Shown in pieces: positions 32,155 to 39,788 of a stretch of 64,000 nt of DNA. The stretch lies in the NCBI RefSeq assembly GCF_003345255.1, contig NZ_CP029331.1:2790001-2854000 (forward strand), read 5' to 3'. Source of the DNA: Pseudothauera hydrothermalis. GTDB taxonomy: Bacteria; Pseudomonadota; Gammaproteobacteria; Burkholderiales; Rhodocyclaceae. A model generated the notes under the pieces. It was not told the origin of the DNA and did not search any database. It saw only the letters and a list, made by a program, of their open reading frames with translations. Within the stretch, counting starts at the first letter, position 1; each line of letters starts with the position of its first letter. Position numbers and translations under genes: made by a program.

Positions 32155-33219
32155 CTAGCGTGCAATGATTTCCGTGCGTCCGTCACGCCTGCGCAGTGCC
32201 ACAGGCAGTACGCGCGGCAGCGCTCGGGCGAAGTCCTGAACGCGGGCAATTTCGAAGCTTCCGGTAACGCGCAACGAGGCCACGCGCTCATCGCCGAGCA
32301 CCAGACCGGTGTCACCATAACGCGCAAATTCAGCCAGCGCTTCGCTCAGCGGGGTGTTGTCGAAGCTGAGCCGGCCATCCCGCCAGGCCGCCACGGTACC
32401 CACTGCGACCGCACGCAGCGCCGCGGGATAGCCGGCGGCATCGGACCACAGTGCATCACCGGGGCCAAGCACCGCGCCGCTGTCTGCCGGCCCGTCCGCC
32501 GCCTGCTGGCCCCCGGGCGGGCGACGACGCACCCGGACGCGCCCGGCGGCCACCGCCACGTCCACGCCGGCACTTACATGGCGGACCTGGAAACGGGTGC
32601 CGAGCACGGTCACACGGGTCATGCCGGCATCGACCTGAAAAGGGCGCGCCCAATCCGCCGTTACCTCGAACAGGGCCTGGCCGCGCAGCAGCCGGACTTC
32701 GCGGCGATCAGCGTACAACGCAATAGCCACCTCGCTGTCGGTGTCCAAATGTACTTGGCTGCCGTCTGGCAAGCTCAGTGTGTGCAGTTGCCCCCGCGCG
32801 GTGGCGTGAGTGAGCGCAAACTGCGGCCGGGCGAGCTGTTGGCCGACCATCCACCAAGCACCCAGCCCTGCCGTTGCAATGACGCCGGCTGCGCATGCAG
32901 CTTGAGTCATAAAGGCCCGGCGCGTACGGCCGGTCACAGGCAGGCGACAGGCGTCGGTGTGCACGACGGCTGGCCGGCCATGCGCAGCGAAGACATCGGC
33001 CGGCAACTGCGCCAACGCTTGCGCGGTGTCGAGCATGGCCTGCCAAGCCTCGCGATGGGCCGGGTCGGCCGCGAGCCATTCGGCAAAGCCGCGTGCCAAC
33101 GGTGTGTCGGCATCATCCAGCGCCCCCTCGCAATGCTGCAGCCACCACCAAGCCGCCTGCGCATCGGCAGAAGACTGTTCACACAGGGTCTCGGCGCGAG
33201 CCAAGTCGGAAGGCGTCAT
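32155..33219 (-). CDS. fecR: FecR-type anti-sigma/sigma regulator
   Basis: Inner-membrane signal transducer, 354 residues from the chosen start. The N-terminal cytoplasmic DUF4880-like region (AWWWLQHCEGALDDADTPLA, PAHREAWQAM) binds the sigma factor. One membrane helix is preceded by arginines (GRTRRAFMTQAACAAGVIAT). The periplasmic FecR domain follows (LSLPDGSQVHLDTDSEVAIA, VTVLGTRFQVR), with a C-terminal STN-binding region. The ATG at 33219 fits domain limits; an ATG at 33318 overlapping fecI by 14 bp would couple translation and cannot be excluded. The TonB receptor follows after 80 bp. Confidence 0.88.
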   Translation of the reverse strand: MTPSDLARAETLCEQSSADAQAAWWWLQHCEGALDDADTPLARGFAEWLAADPAHREAWQAMLDTAQALAQLPADVFAAHGRPAVVHTDACRLPVTGRTRRAFMTQAACAAGVIATAGLGAWWMVGQQLARPQFALTHATARGQLHTLSLPDGSQVHLDTDSEVAIALYADRREVRLLRGQALFEVTADWARPFQVDAGMTRVTVLGTRFQVRHVSAGVDVAVAAGRVRVRRRPPGGQQAADGPADSGAVLGPGDALWSDAAGYPAALRAVAVGTVAAWRDGRLSFDNTPLSEALAEFARYGDTGLVLGDERVASLRVTGSFEIARVQDFARALPRVLPVALRRRDGRTEIIAR

Positions 33220-33304
33220 CGCAGGTTCAGCATCCGGCAAAGATGAAAGTCCACCCCATCCGGTAGACGCGCCACCATCGGCGCCCCTGACAGCCACATG
33301 GGGC

Positions 33305-33850
33305 TCACGTTTCACCATCCCGTAAAGCGCGACGGCAAGCAACCATGCCGGCTATCACATGCTTTTCCACCGCGTTACGCGAAATACCCATGCGGCGGGC
33401 AATCTCGGCCTGTGGCAGCCCCTCGAGCTTGAACAGCACGAAAGCCTCCCGACAGCGCGGGGGCAAAGCCTCGATCGCAGCCAGCAGGCGGTTGGCAGCC
33501 CGTTTGTTGGCCAACTGGACTTCCGGCTCATCCGCGGTCGGCGCCGCGACCTCCTCGGTCGCGCCCGCATCGCCTTGCGCTGCGCTACGCACCTGCGCGC
33601 GCCGATGGCCGTCGATGATCGCGCTGCGTGCGGCCCGAAAGAGTAACGCACGCGGCTCGCGCACCGCATGGCCGCTCTCTTGCAGCGCCAGCACGCGCGC
33701 ATAGGCTTCCTGGACCACATCGGCGGCATGCTCGCGGTCGTTCAAAGCGCCGGAAAAATAGGCCAGCAGTTCGCGGTAATAACGTTCTAACACTTCAGCA
33801 GCAAGGCTTACGAGTCCATGCCAGACAGCCATCCACCATAGGGGCGTCAT
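33305..33850 (-). CDS. fecI: FecI-type ECF RNA polymerase sigma factor
   Basis: 181-residue extracytoplasmic-function sigma factor. Region 2 reads YFSGALNDREHAADVVQEAY; region 4 reads LPPRCREAFVLFKLEGLPQA followed by EIARRMGISRNAVEKHVIAG. It would direct transcription of the receptor operon when FecR signals. The ATG at 33850 is chosen; the ATG at 33832 is an alternative. Only 22 bp separate it from the preceding small membrane protein gene, so it has little room for a private promoter and is probably co-transcribed with that pair. Confidence 0.9.
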   Translation of the reverse strand: MTPLWWMAVWHGLVSLAAEVLERYYRELLAYFSGALNDREHAADVVQEAYARVLALQESGHAVREPRALLFRAARSAIIDGHRRAQVRSAAQGDAGATEEVAAPTADEPEVQLANKRAANRLLAAIEALPPRCREAFVLFKLEGLPQAEIARRMGISRNAVEKHVIAGMVACRRALRDGET

Positions 33851-33872
33851 GCCAAACGCAATCGAGCATGAT

Positions 33873-34088
33873 TTATCGCCGACTGTCCTGGCGGTCGCCC
33901 CCGGTCTGCTCACCGGCCGTCGCGCTCGATTTGCGCGCCCCGGCTCGTGGCGGCGGCGCCAAGCGGGCGTAGGGGCGCGCGGTGGCGCGGGCGCGCAGCC
34001 CGTGTATGAACATGAGCAGCGCCACAACGAGCGCGGCCACCGTCACGACCAACATCAGCCCGAGCACCACACTTGCCGGCTCAGGCAT
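33873..34088 (-). CDS. Small single-pass membrane protein
   Basis: 71 residues with one strongly hydrophobic helix (SVVLGLMLVVTVAALVVALL) and a basic, Ala/Arg-rich cytoplasmic tail. Its ATG at 34088 overlaps the stop of the PepSY gene by 8 bp, which argues that it is a real, coupled gene. I do not recognise the family. It may be an accessory subunit of the PepSY membrane protein. Confidence 0.65.
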   Translation of the reverse strand: MPEPASVVLGLMLVVTVAALVVALLMFIHGLRARATARPYARLAPPPRAGARKSSATAGEQTGGDRQDSRR

Positions 34089-34851
34089 GCGCAATCCCGG
34101 GCTGAGTCTGGGCGCGCTTGATGGCAGCATCGCGCTTCTTTGTTTGCGTGCGCCACCATAGCCACAAGCCGGTAAACCCCAGGAAGATCCACACGAAGCC
34201 CAGCAAATCGATCCAGACCCATTCGCCGTCTTTACCCAGGAAAGCCTTGCCGGTGTGCAGGTCGATCATCAGCTTGCCCAGGGTCACCCGCTCCGGCGGG
34301 ATCTCTTCAAGGGGCAGGCTGGCAATGCCAGCCACCAAGACGGCCGGTGCGCTCCAGAAGCGGCCATCCGGACTACTGAGCGGGCCGCGCTCTTTCAAGG
34401 TGACGGTGACCGAGCCATCCAGGTTGGCGCTGGCATTCCAGGCGTCACCCTTGAGCACGCGCTGCCAGCGGCCGTCCTGTTCCAGCCAGACACCGCTCTT
34501 GGCGGCGACGATGACGCCCCAGGTCATGGGCAGGATGTCACGCACCTGGTCGCCAGCCAGTTCGGCCACCGCGGTAACGCCGGCAGCATCCGCGCGGAAC
34601 AGGCCGTTTTGCGTGCCGACCAGAGTACTGCCATCGGCCAGTGTCGCAGTGCTGCGGATTTCCGGGGACATCGCGCGCATCGCGCTCGCGCCGTATCCGG
34701 GCAGCCAGCCGACATAGGGTGTGAGGTCGATCTCGTTGAGCCCCAGCTCTTTCTTGTGAGCCAGAAAGATCGAGGTGAACCCCACCAGCAGCATCGGCAG
34801 GATGAGCAGCACCGACACCCAGTTGTGCCAGTCGCGGGCTTTCAGGTTCAT
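34081..34851 (-). CDS. PepSY-associated membrane protein, short form
   Basis: 256-residue membrane protein. An N-terminal helix (NWVSVLLILPMLLVGFTSIF) and a C-terminal helix (IDLLGFVWIFLGFTGLWLWW) enclose a periplasmic region with repeated short strands (GSTLVGTQNGLFRADAAGV, LDGSVTVTLKERG). The C-terminal HTGKAFLGKDGEWVWIDLLG is typical of PepSY-associated proteins next to TonB receptors. The ATG at 34851 is preceded by AAGGAG. It lies 49 bp downstream of the truncated TonB receptor gene and may be a remnant of that receptor's operon. Confidence 0.8.
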   Translation of the reverse strand: MNLKARDWHNWVSVLLILPMLLVGFTSIFLAHKKELGLNEIDLTPYVGWLPGYGASAMRAMSPEIRSTATLADGSTLVGTQNGLFRADAAGVTAVAELAGDQVRDILPMTWGVIVAAKSGVWLEQDGRWQRVLKGDAWNASANLDGSVTVTLKERGPLSSPDGRFWSAPAVLVAGIASLPLEEIPPERVTLGKLMIDLHTGKAFLGKDGEWVWIDLLGFVWIFLGFTGLWLWWRTQTKKRDAAIKRAQTQPGIAHA

Positions 34852-34900
34852 TCCGTTGTACTCCTTCTCTGTATCGGGGGATCGAGGTCCTGGCAGGGGC

Positions 34901-37015
34901 TTACCACTTGCCTTCCAGCGCCACGAAGAAGGCCCGTCCGCCACGCTCCACTTCGGTCGTTGCCTTGGTCATGACCCCGGCGCCGTTGTATTCGGCTTTG
35001 TCCTTGACCTTCTTCATGTCCAGCAGGTTGGAGGCGGTCAAACGCAGGGCCAGATCGCGCGACAGCCGCTTCATGACGTACAGATCGAGCAGCTTCTGTT
35101 CGGACTCGTAGTCTGCTTTCAGCGGCTCGGTCGGGTTTTTCAGGTACTTCGGTGTGTAGTTGTAGTTCACCCCCCAGGCGCCGTCCCATTTGGGCAATTG
35201 CCAGTCGAAGCCGATGTTGTAGACATACGGCGGCTGGTCCTTGATGCGGGTGGTCAGGCCGGTGGTGGCGTCGGTGATGCGCGAGTACAAGCGGGTGTAG
35301 TTGAAGCGCAGCATCAACTCAGGCAGGCCGATGATGTCCATCTGCGGACGGGCGTCCAGTTCCCACCCCCACACCCTGGCGTCGCCGACGTTCTGCGGGC
35401 GCTGCACATAGCGGGAGCCTTCCAGCTCGGTGCGTGCCTGGACCATGTCCTCGATGTCGCGATGAAAGAGGTTGGCACCCAGCACGCCCCCGCCCTGGGG
35501 CAGGAAATGCTCCCACCCCAGCTCCACCCCCAGCGCCTTCTCCGGCCGCAGGGCGGGATTGCCGGACACATCCGGTTTGGCCAGGGTGCCGTCGCTCGAC
35601 GCGGTCACCGTGGACAGGTCGTCGAACTTCGGCGGTTTGAGCGTGCGGGTGAGGCTGGCCCTGAGGTTGTTGCGTCCGTCGACTTGCCACAGGTAATGGA
35701 GCGACGGCGTACTGGCACGTACCGTCCCGCCCGAGGACGCCCCGAGGCCGTCCACCGCCTCCTGACGGTTGTGCAGCCAGCGCACGCCGGGGGTGAGGAA
35801 ATGGCCACCGCCCAGGGCGATCTCATCTTGAATAAAGAACGTCCAACGGCGCTCGCGGATGTCGAAGCTGTCGCCACGCCCTGCCGCCATGGGGGCCAAC
35901 GCCGCCCAGCTTGCGCCTTCCTGCACGGTCTTGGCGTCCTCGCGGCTGGCGTCGCGGTACTCGGCGCCGGCCGACACTTTGTGCGCGCCGATTACTTGTG
36001 TCGCCCGCACGCCCGCGTACCATTCGCGCTCGTCCTTGTCGTCGCGCTCCAGCGCCACCTTGGTGAGGCTGCCGTTCGCCTTGTAATCGAGCGTGGTCTT
36101 GTCCCTGGTCTCCCCGCCTTGCTGGGTGGCGGCATAGACCGATAGCTGCCCTTGGCCGAGCGAACGTTTCCATTCGGCCCGCAGACGCCAAGTCTCGCGC
36201 AACTTGTCCTCATCTTCGACGATGCGTCCGTCGTCGGTGACGGTGGCCGGATCGGTGAAGGGGGCGCCGTTGTACTTGGACTTGTCCTTGGGCCTGTTTT
36301 TGCGCTCGTCGGAGCGGGTAATCCAGGGGGTCAGCACCAGTTCGTCATCGGCCGACAGTCGCAGGTTCAGACGCGGCGCGAAGTCCGCCGTGTCGGTCAC
36401 CACGCGCTCGTCCTCGAACACCAGCTTACGGCCGACAGCCGCCCCACCCGCGTTGTAGGAGGTTTCGTCGGTGCGCTTGCTCTTGAGATCGGCACGCTGG
36501 CCGACCGAGGCGTTGAGCAGCCAGCGCAGATCGCCGTTGCCGTTGCCATACTGGCCCGACAGGTTCCAACTGTCTTTATTTGCCTTCTCGCCGAACAGCC
36601 GGCCGATGGCCAGGCGGGCGTTCGCCACCGGCTTGTCCGGCGCATTGCGCAGGACGATGTTGATCGTACCCATCATGCCCTCATTGGGCATGTCGGCCGA
36701 GGGCGCGCGGATCAGCTCGATACGTTCGACCATGTCGAGGGGGATGCGGTCGACCTGGATCTGGCGTTCCTTGGTGCCGGAGGAGACCGCTTCGCCGTCG
36801 ATCAGGATCTGCGTGTAGCCCTTGTCCATGCCGCGTACGCGAACATCCTTGGGGTTCCCCGGCGGGCCGGTGAAGGTCACGCTGGGCATGCGGCGCAGGT
36901 AGTCGCCGATGGTCAGTTCGTTCATCCGGTCGAGTTCTTCCCGGCCGTACACGAGCTTGGTGGAGCGCGCATGCTGACGTTGATCGAAGTCGTCCTGCTC
37001 AGGATTGACGATCAC
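34901..37015 (-). pseudogene. TonB-dependent receptor lacking signal peptide and N-terminus (3' part of a fusion)
   Basis: 704 codons encode an almost complete plug (YGREELDRMNELTIGDYLRR, VERIELIRAPSADMPNEGMM) and beta barrel ending GRAFFVALEGKW. There is no signal peptide. In-frame codons just upstream of the first start codon (GTG at 37015) read GAQLGEVIVNPEQ, the expected mature N-terminus of a receptor, and then run into the other receptor fragment in a different frame. The product could not reach the outer membrane unaided. I read this as receptor B with its 5' end deleted by recombination with receptor A upstream; a sequencing or assembly error is possible. Confidence 0.8.
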
Positions 37016-37638
37016 CTCACCGAGCTGGGCGCCCGGTAGTCGTCGATGCGCGCTAGCGAAGCACCCAACATCAGCGCGTGGTCCTGGTTGGCCGCGTTCA
37101 TCACGCCGGTGGCACGCATGCCGCGGCTGGCGCTATCCCAGGAAACGGCGGTGTCCAGCCCGACACCGGGTTCGAAGCGCGCCTGCGGCAAGCGCACGTT
37201 GATCGCTCCGCCCAACGCGCCGCTGCCGTACAGCACCGAGGCCGGACCTTTGACCACTTCCACGCGCTCGGCCAGCGGCAGGCTCATGAAGGAAGCGATC
37301 GCTCCGGCCGGCTGTGCGGAGTTGAAGCGGATGCCGTCGACCAAGAGCACCACGCTCTCCTTCTTCAGCCCGCGGATCACCGGGTTCTGACCCTGGGCGC
37401 TGTCGCCGGAGACCGCCAGGCCGGGTTCGCCGCGCAGCGCCTCGCCGACGTTGTGCGCGCCGCGGCGCTGCAGTTGGTCGCGCGACAGCGACAGCGTGGC
37501 AGCCGGGGTGTCCAGCTCATCCGCAGCATATCCTTTGGCGGTCACGCTGAGTTCGCCCAGTATGCTGTCGGCAGAGTCGGCAAACGCAGGCGGCACGGCT
37601 AAGGCGAGGCAAGCCAGGGCAAGGGGGCGCATTCTCAT
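37012..37638 (-). pseudogene. 5' fragment of a different TonB-dependent receptor (signal peptide, plug, first strands)
   Basis: 208 codons beginning MRMRPLALACLALAVPPAFA (signal peptide), then TonB-box-like GELSVTAKG, a plug (LLVDGIRFNSAQPAGAIASF, VEVVKGPASVLYGSGALGGA) and the start of the barrel (ASLARIDDYRAP). It then loses its own sequence at about 37024-37036 and ends after a few foreign codons. The ATG at 37638 has GGAG 6 bp upstream. A Fur-box-like site lies about 85 bp upstream, so the fragment may still be transcribed and read through into the downstream genes. Confidence 0.82.
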
Positions 37639-37721
37639 CACGATCTCCAAATGGCGGTCAGGCTGGCTGGCGAGATGCTGGCTTGCCCAGAGGTACGGAA
37701 ACGGCATGGATGATGCAAAAA

Positions 37722-37736
37722 TGCGAACGATTATCA
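37722..37736 (-). promoter_or_regulatory. Fur box upstream of the truncated TonB receptor
   Basis: TGCGAACGATTATCA matches 11 of 14 defined positions of the 7-1-7 Fur consensus TGATAATnATTATCA. It is in the 220-bp gap between two divergent genes. Confidence 0.65.
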
Positions 37737-37753
37737 CTTGATTCATATCAAGT
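37736..37753. repeat. Palindrome beside the Fur box
   Basis: ACTTGAT-TCAT-ATCAAGT is a perfect 7-bp inverted repeat with a 4-nt spacer, directly adjoining the Fur-box-like site. It could be a second operator. Confidence 0.45.
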
Positions 37754-37814
37754 CTGATCAATCGATGCCGATGAGCTGCACCAAGCAAGGCGTTGACCGC
37801 GAAACAAAGTTTAT

Positions 37815-37834
37815 TACAATGCAAATCATTATCA
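37815..37834 (+). promoter_or_regulatory. Fur box upstream of the S4 paralogue
   Basis: TGCAAATCATTATCA (37820-37834) matches 12 of 14 defined positions of the 7-1-7 Fur consensus, and the 19-mer at 37815-37833 matches 15 of 19 of the classical Fur box. It ends 25 bp before the start codon. It does not resemble a Zur site. Confidence 0.75.
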
Positions 37835-37858
37835 TCCGCACTTCTAATAGGAGTTTCC

Positions 37859-38470
37859 GTGTCCCGTTATACCGGCCCCCGCCTCAAAGTTCAGCGTGCG
37901 CTCGGCGTTGCGCTGCCCGGCCTGTCCCGCAAATCGCCCGAACAGCGCAACTACCCTCCCGGCCAGCACGGCGCCAAGCCCAAACGCAAATCAGACTTCG
38001 GCCTGCGTCTGATGGAAAAGCAGAAACTGCGTTTGAACTACGGCTTGACCGAAGGCCAGATCCGTCGCCTGTTCCGCGAAGCCAAAAACGCCAAGGCGCC
38101 CACCGGCGACAAATTGCTCGAACTGCTCGAACGCCGCCTGGACAATTTTGTTTTCCGTGCCGGCTTCGCTCCCACCGCCGTCGCTGCGCGCCAGTTGGTG
38201 CGTCATCGCCATGTGCTGCTCAACGGCCGTTCGGTCAACATCCCGTCGATTCGCATCAAACCGGGCGACACCATCACGCTGACCGAGAAGGGGCGCCGCA
38301 TCCCTGCCACCGCGGAGTGCCTGGTCGAACCCGCACTGAGTCGCCCAGAGTGGTTGCACTTCGATGAGCAAACGCTCAGCGCCACCGTAACCCGTTTGCC
38401 CGACCCGTCGGAGGTGCCCTTCCCGATCGAAGTCCAGCATGTGGTCGAGTACTACGCGGTGAGGCTGTAA
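37859..38470 (+). CDS. Divergent paralogue of 30S ribosomal protein S4
   Basis: 203-residue S4 protein. The N-terminal S4 domain (SRYTGPRLKVQRALGV, YPPGQHGAKPKRKSDFGLRL, MEKQKLRLNYGLTEGQIRRL) and the S4 RNA-binding fold (RRLDNFVFRAGFAPTAVAAR, QLVRHRHVLLNGRSVNI) are complete. The closest resemblance I see is to the cyanobacterial/plastid-like S4 type, not the usual proteobacterial RpsD. There are no N-terminal cysteines. The start is GTG at 37859, 5 bp after AGGAG. It is outside any ribosomal operon, in the iron region, behind a Fur box. A second, standard rpsD is expected elsewhere. A role as a substitute S4 in iron limitation is inference. Confidence 0.9.
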   Translation: MSRYTGPRLKVQRALGVALPGLSRKSPEQRNYPPGQHGAKPKRKSDFGLRLMEKQKLRLNYGLTEGQIRRLFREAKNAKAPTGDKLLELLERRLDNFVFRAGFAPTAVAARQLVRHRHVLLNGRSVNIPSIRIKPGDTITLTEKGRRIPATAECLVEPALSRPEWLHFDEQTLSATVTRLPDPSEVPFPIEVQHVVEYYAVRL

Positions 38471-38755
38471 ATGAGCGCCCGCGCCGCTTTCGACGCACGC
38501 CCGGCCGACGGCCCGCAGTACGCCAACCGGCCCGATCTGGCGCTCTCGGCGGTGCTGTACCTGATGACGCGTTTTCCGTCCACCCGCAGCAGCGCGGTGG
38601 CCGACGCGATCACCGATCACCTCAGGCTCTTACGCGACGACCCACGTCAGCCCGCCAGCATCCGCGAGACGGCCGACGCACTGATCGGCCACTGGCACGC
38701 CTTCGGCGCCCTTTGCGACAGCGAACTGCTGCCGGAAGGCAGTGTGGCCAACTGA
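38471..38755 (+). CDS. Hypothetical protein co-transcribed with the S4 paralogue
   Basis: 94 residues, soluble, mainly helical by composition (LALSAVLYLMTRFPSTRSSA, VADAITDHLRLLRDDPRQPA). Its ATG follows the S4 stop codon without a gap, so it must be translationally coupled. I do not recognise a family. It shares the S4 paralogue's presumed iron control. It is followed by a strong hairpin in the convergent gap. Confidence 0.7.
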   Translation: MSARAAFDARPADGPQYANRPDLALSAVLYLMTRFPSTRSSAVADAITDHLRLLRDDPRQPASIRETADALIGHWHAFGALCDSELLPEGSVAN

Positions 38756-38841
38756 GCACCTCTGAATCAGCCCGCTGGATAGCCCGTCGGCGTGCTTTCT
38801 TGACGAGCTGCCTAGGCAATCCTGCTCACCACACCTTGACG

Positions 38842-38881
38842 CCGGTCTGCCGCGCCCCCCGATGTGCCCGCGGCAGACCGG
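38842..38881. terminator. Long hairpin between convergent transcription units
   Basis: A perfect 13-bp stem (CCGGTCTGCCGCG / CGCGGCAGACCGG) with a 14-nt loop lies between the 94-residue gene and the DUF2149 gene. No T-run follows on either strand, so termination may be Rho-assisted or the hairpin may protect mRNA ends. Confidence 0.55.
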
Positions 38882-38889
38882 TTCGATGC

Positions 38890-39210
38890 TCATTCATTGG
38901 CCTCCGGCACATAAATGAAGGAGCCATCCTTCATCCGATACGCCACGCCAGCGCGTGAACCCTCGCCGCTGCCGATCTGGCCGCTGGCTTGGTAGCGCTC
39001 GATGATCTGACCCTTTTTGACGATCATCTCCATGTTCGGCTGCCCCGGGTTTTTGATGATGGTCAGCTCGTCTTGCGTGAACGGATTCATCGGGTTGTTG
39101 GCAATCGCCAGCAGCAGCGCGGCGATGATGACCAAAAAAACGTCGATCAAATTGACCACCGAAAGCACCGGATCGTCGGCTTCAAAATCGTCCATCAGTC
39201 GCAGGCTCAT
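38890..39210 (-). CDS. DUF2149 protein, ExbD-like in architecture
   Basis: 106 residues. A short cytoplasmic N-terminus (MSLRLMDDFEADDPV) leads into one membrane helix, LSVVNLIDVFLVIIAALLLA, then a periplasmic domain (GQPNMEMIVKKGQIIERYQA). D23 sits in an LIDVxLV context that closely resembles the proton-carrying D25 region of the ExbD encoded at 58.7 kb (PLIDVMLVLL). The start overlaps the stop of the ExbB-like gene by 4 bp. DUF2149 proteins have no proven function; here it would be the ExbD-like partner of a dedicated proton channel serving the CobN-like protein (inference). Last gene of its operon. Confidence 0.82.
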   Translation of the reverse strand: MSLRLMDDFEADDPVLSVVNLIDVFLVIIAALLLAIANNPMNPFTQDELTIIKNPGQPNMEMIVKKGQIIERYQASGQIGSGEGSRAGVAYRMKDGSFIYVPEANE

Positions 39211-39752
39211 TGCACACCCTCCGTGGCAAGCTGCGCGACCGCATCGTCATGCGCTGCAGGTCGCGCAGGCACCGCGAGAGCGCGCTTTTCCAGTTCCGCC
39301 AGCTCGGTGGCCAACCAGCGTCTGCGCACGCTGACCACGCAGTAGGTGATGGCCGAGGCGATCAAGGCCAGGATCACTGCCGAAAAGGCCACCGTGAGGT
39401 TGCGGCTGACATCTTGCAGATTGCCTTCGGCCAGCGCCATCAGCGCCGGCCCCATCGGAATCATGGTCGCCACCAGGCCGAGCATCGGTCCAACACGGGT
39501 AGCAATGCGCAGCACTTCCAGACGGCGCACTGCGATCGCTTCCAGCTCGGTCGCCGTCAGCGTTGGCTCGGCATGCAGCGCAGCATGCAGCACAAAAGCG
39601 CGCGGATCGTCGCGGCGGCGCTGGCGCACTTCGACGATGAAGCCGCCCAAGGCATGAAAGGCATACAAAAACAGCAGCGTGACCAGTAACAGCACCGGCA
39701 GCATGAACAATTGGCTCAGCTCGTACATCGACGATTCGATAAAGTGCGACAT
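39207..39752 (-). CDS. MotA/TolQ/ExbB-family proton channel protein
   Basis: 181 residues with three hydrophobic helices (LFMLPVLLLVTLLFLYAFHA; RVGPMLGLVATMIPMGPALM; LTVAFSAVILALIASAITYC), the order expected of ExbB/TolQ. The second and third helices carry the GPMLGLVATM pattern of the family. It is separate from the classical exbB of the window (58.8 kb) and is encoded 36 bp after the CobN-like gene and overlapping DUF2149, so it probably powers that system with the proton motive force. Confidence 0.87.
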   Translation of the reverse strand: MSHFIESSMYELSQLFMLPVLLLVTLLFLYAFHALGGFIVEVRQRRRDDPRAFVLHAALHAEPTLTATELEAIAVRRLEVLRIATRVGPMLGLVATMIPMGPALMALAEGNLQDVSRNLTVAFSAVILALIASAITYCVVSVRRRWLATELAELEKRALAVPARPAAHDDAVAQLATEGVQ

Positions 39753-39788
39753 GAATTGCAGTCCTCCGCTTGAAGTTCGACATGAAAA

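Noticed and set aside
37003-37040. Programmed frameshift joining the two TonB receptor pieces
   Set aside because: There is no slippery run at the junction and a frameshift product would contain two plug domains from two receptors, which makes no sense; a deletion fusion explains it better.
37815-37834. Zur box for the S4 paralogue
   Set aside because: Zur-controlled ribosomal paralogues are well known, but the site fits the Fur 7-1-7 pattern and lacks the GTTATA-type Zur core.
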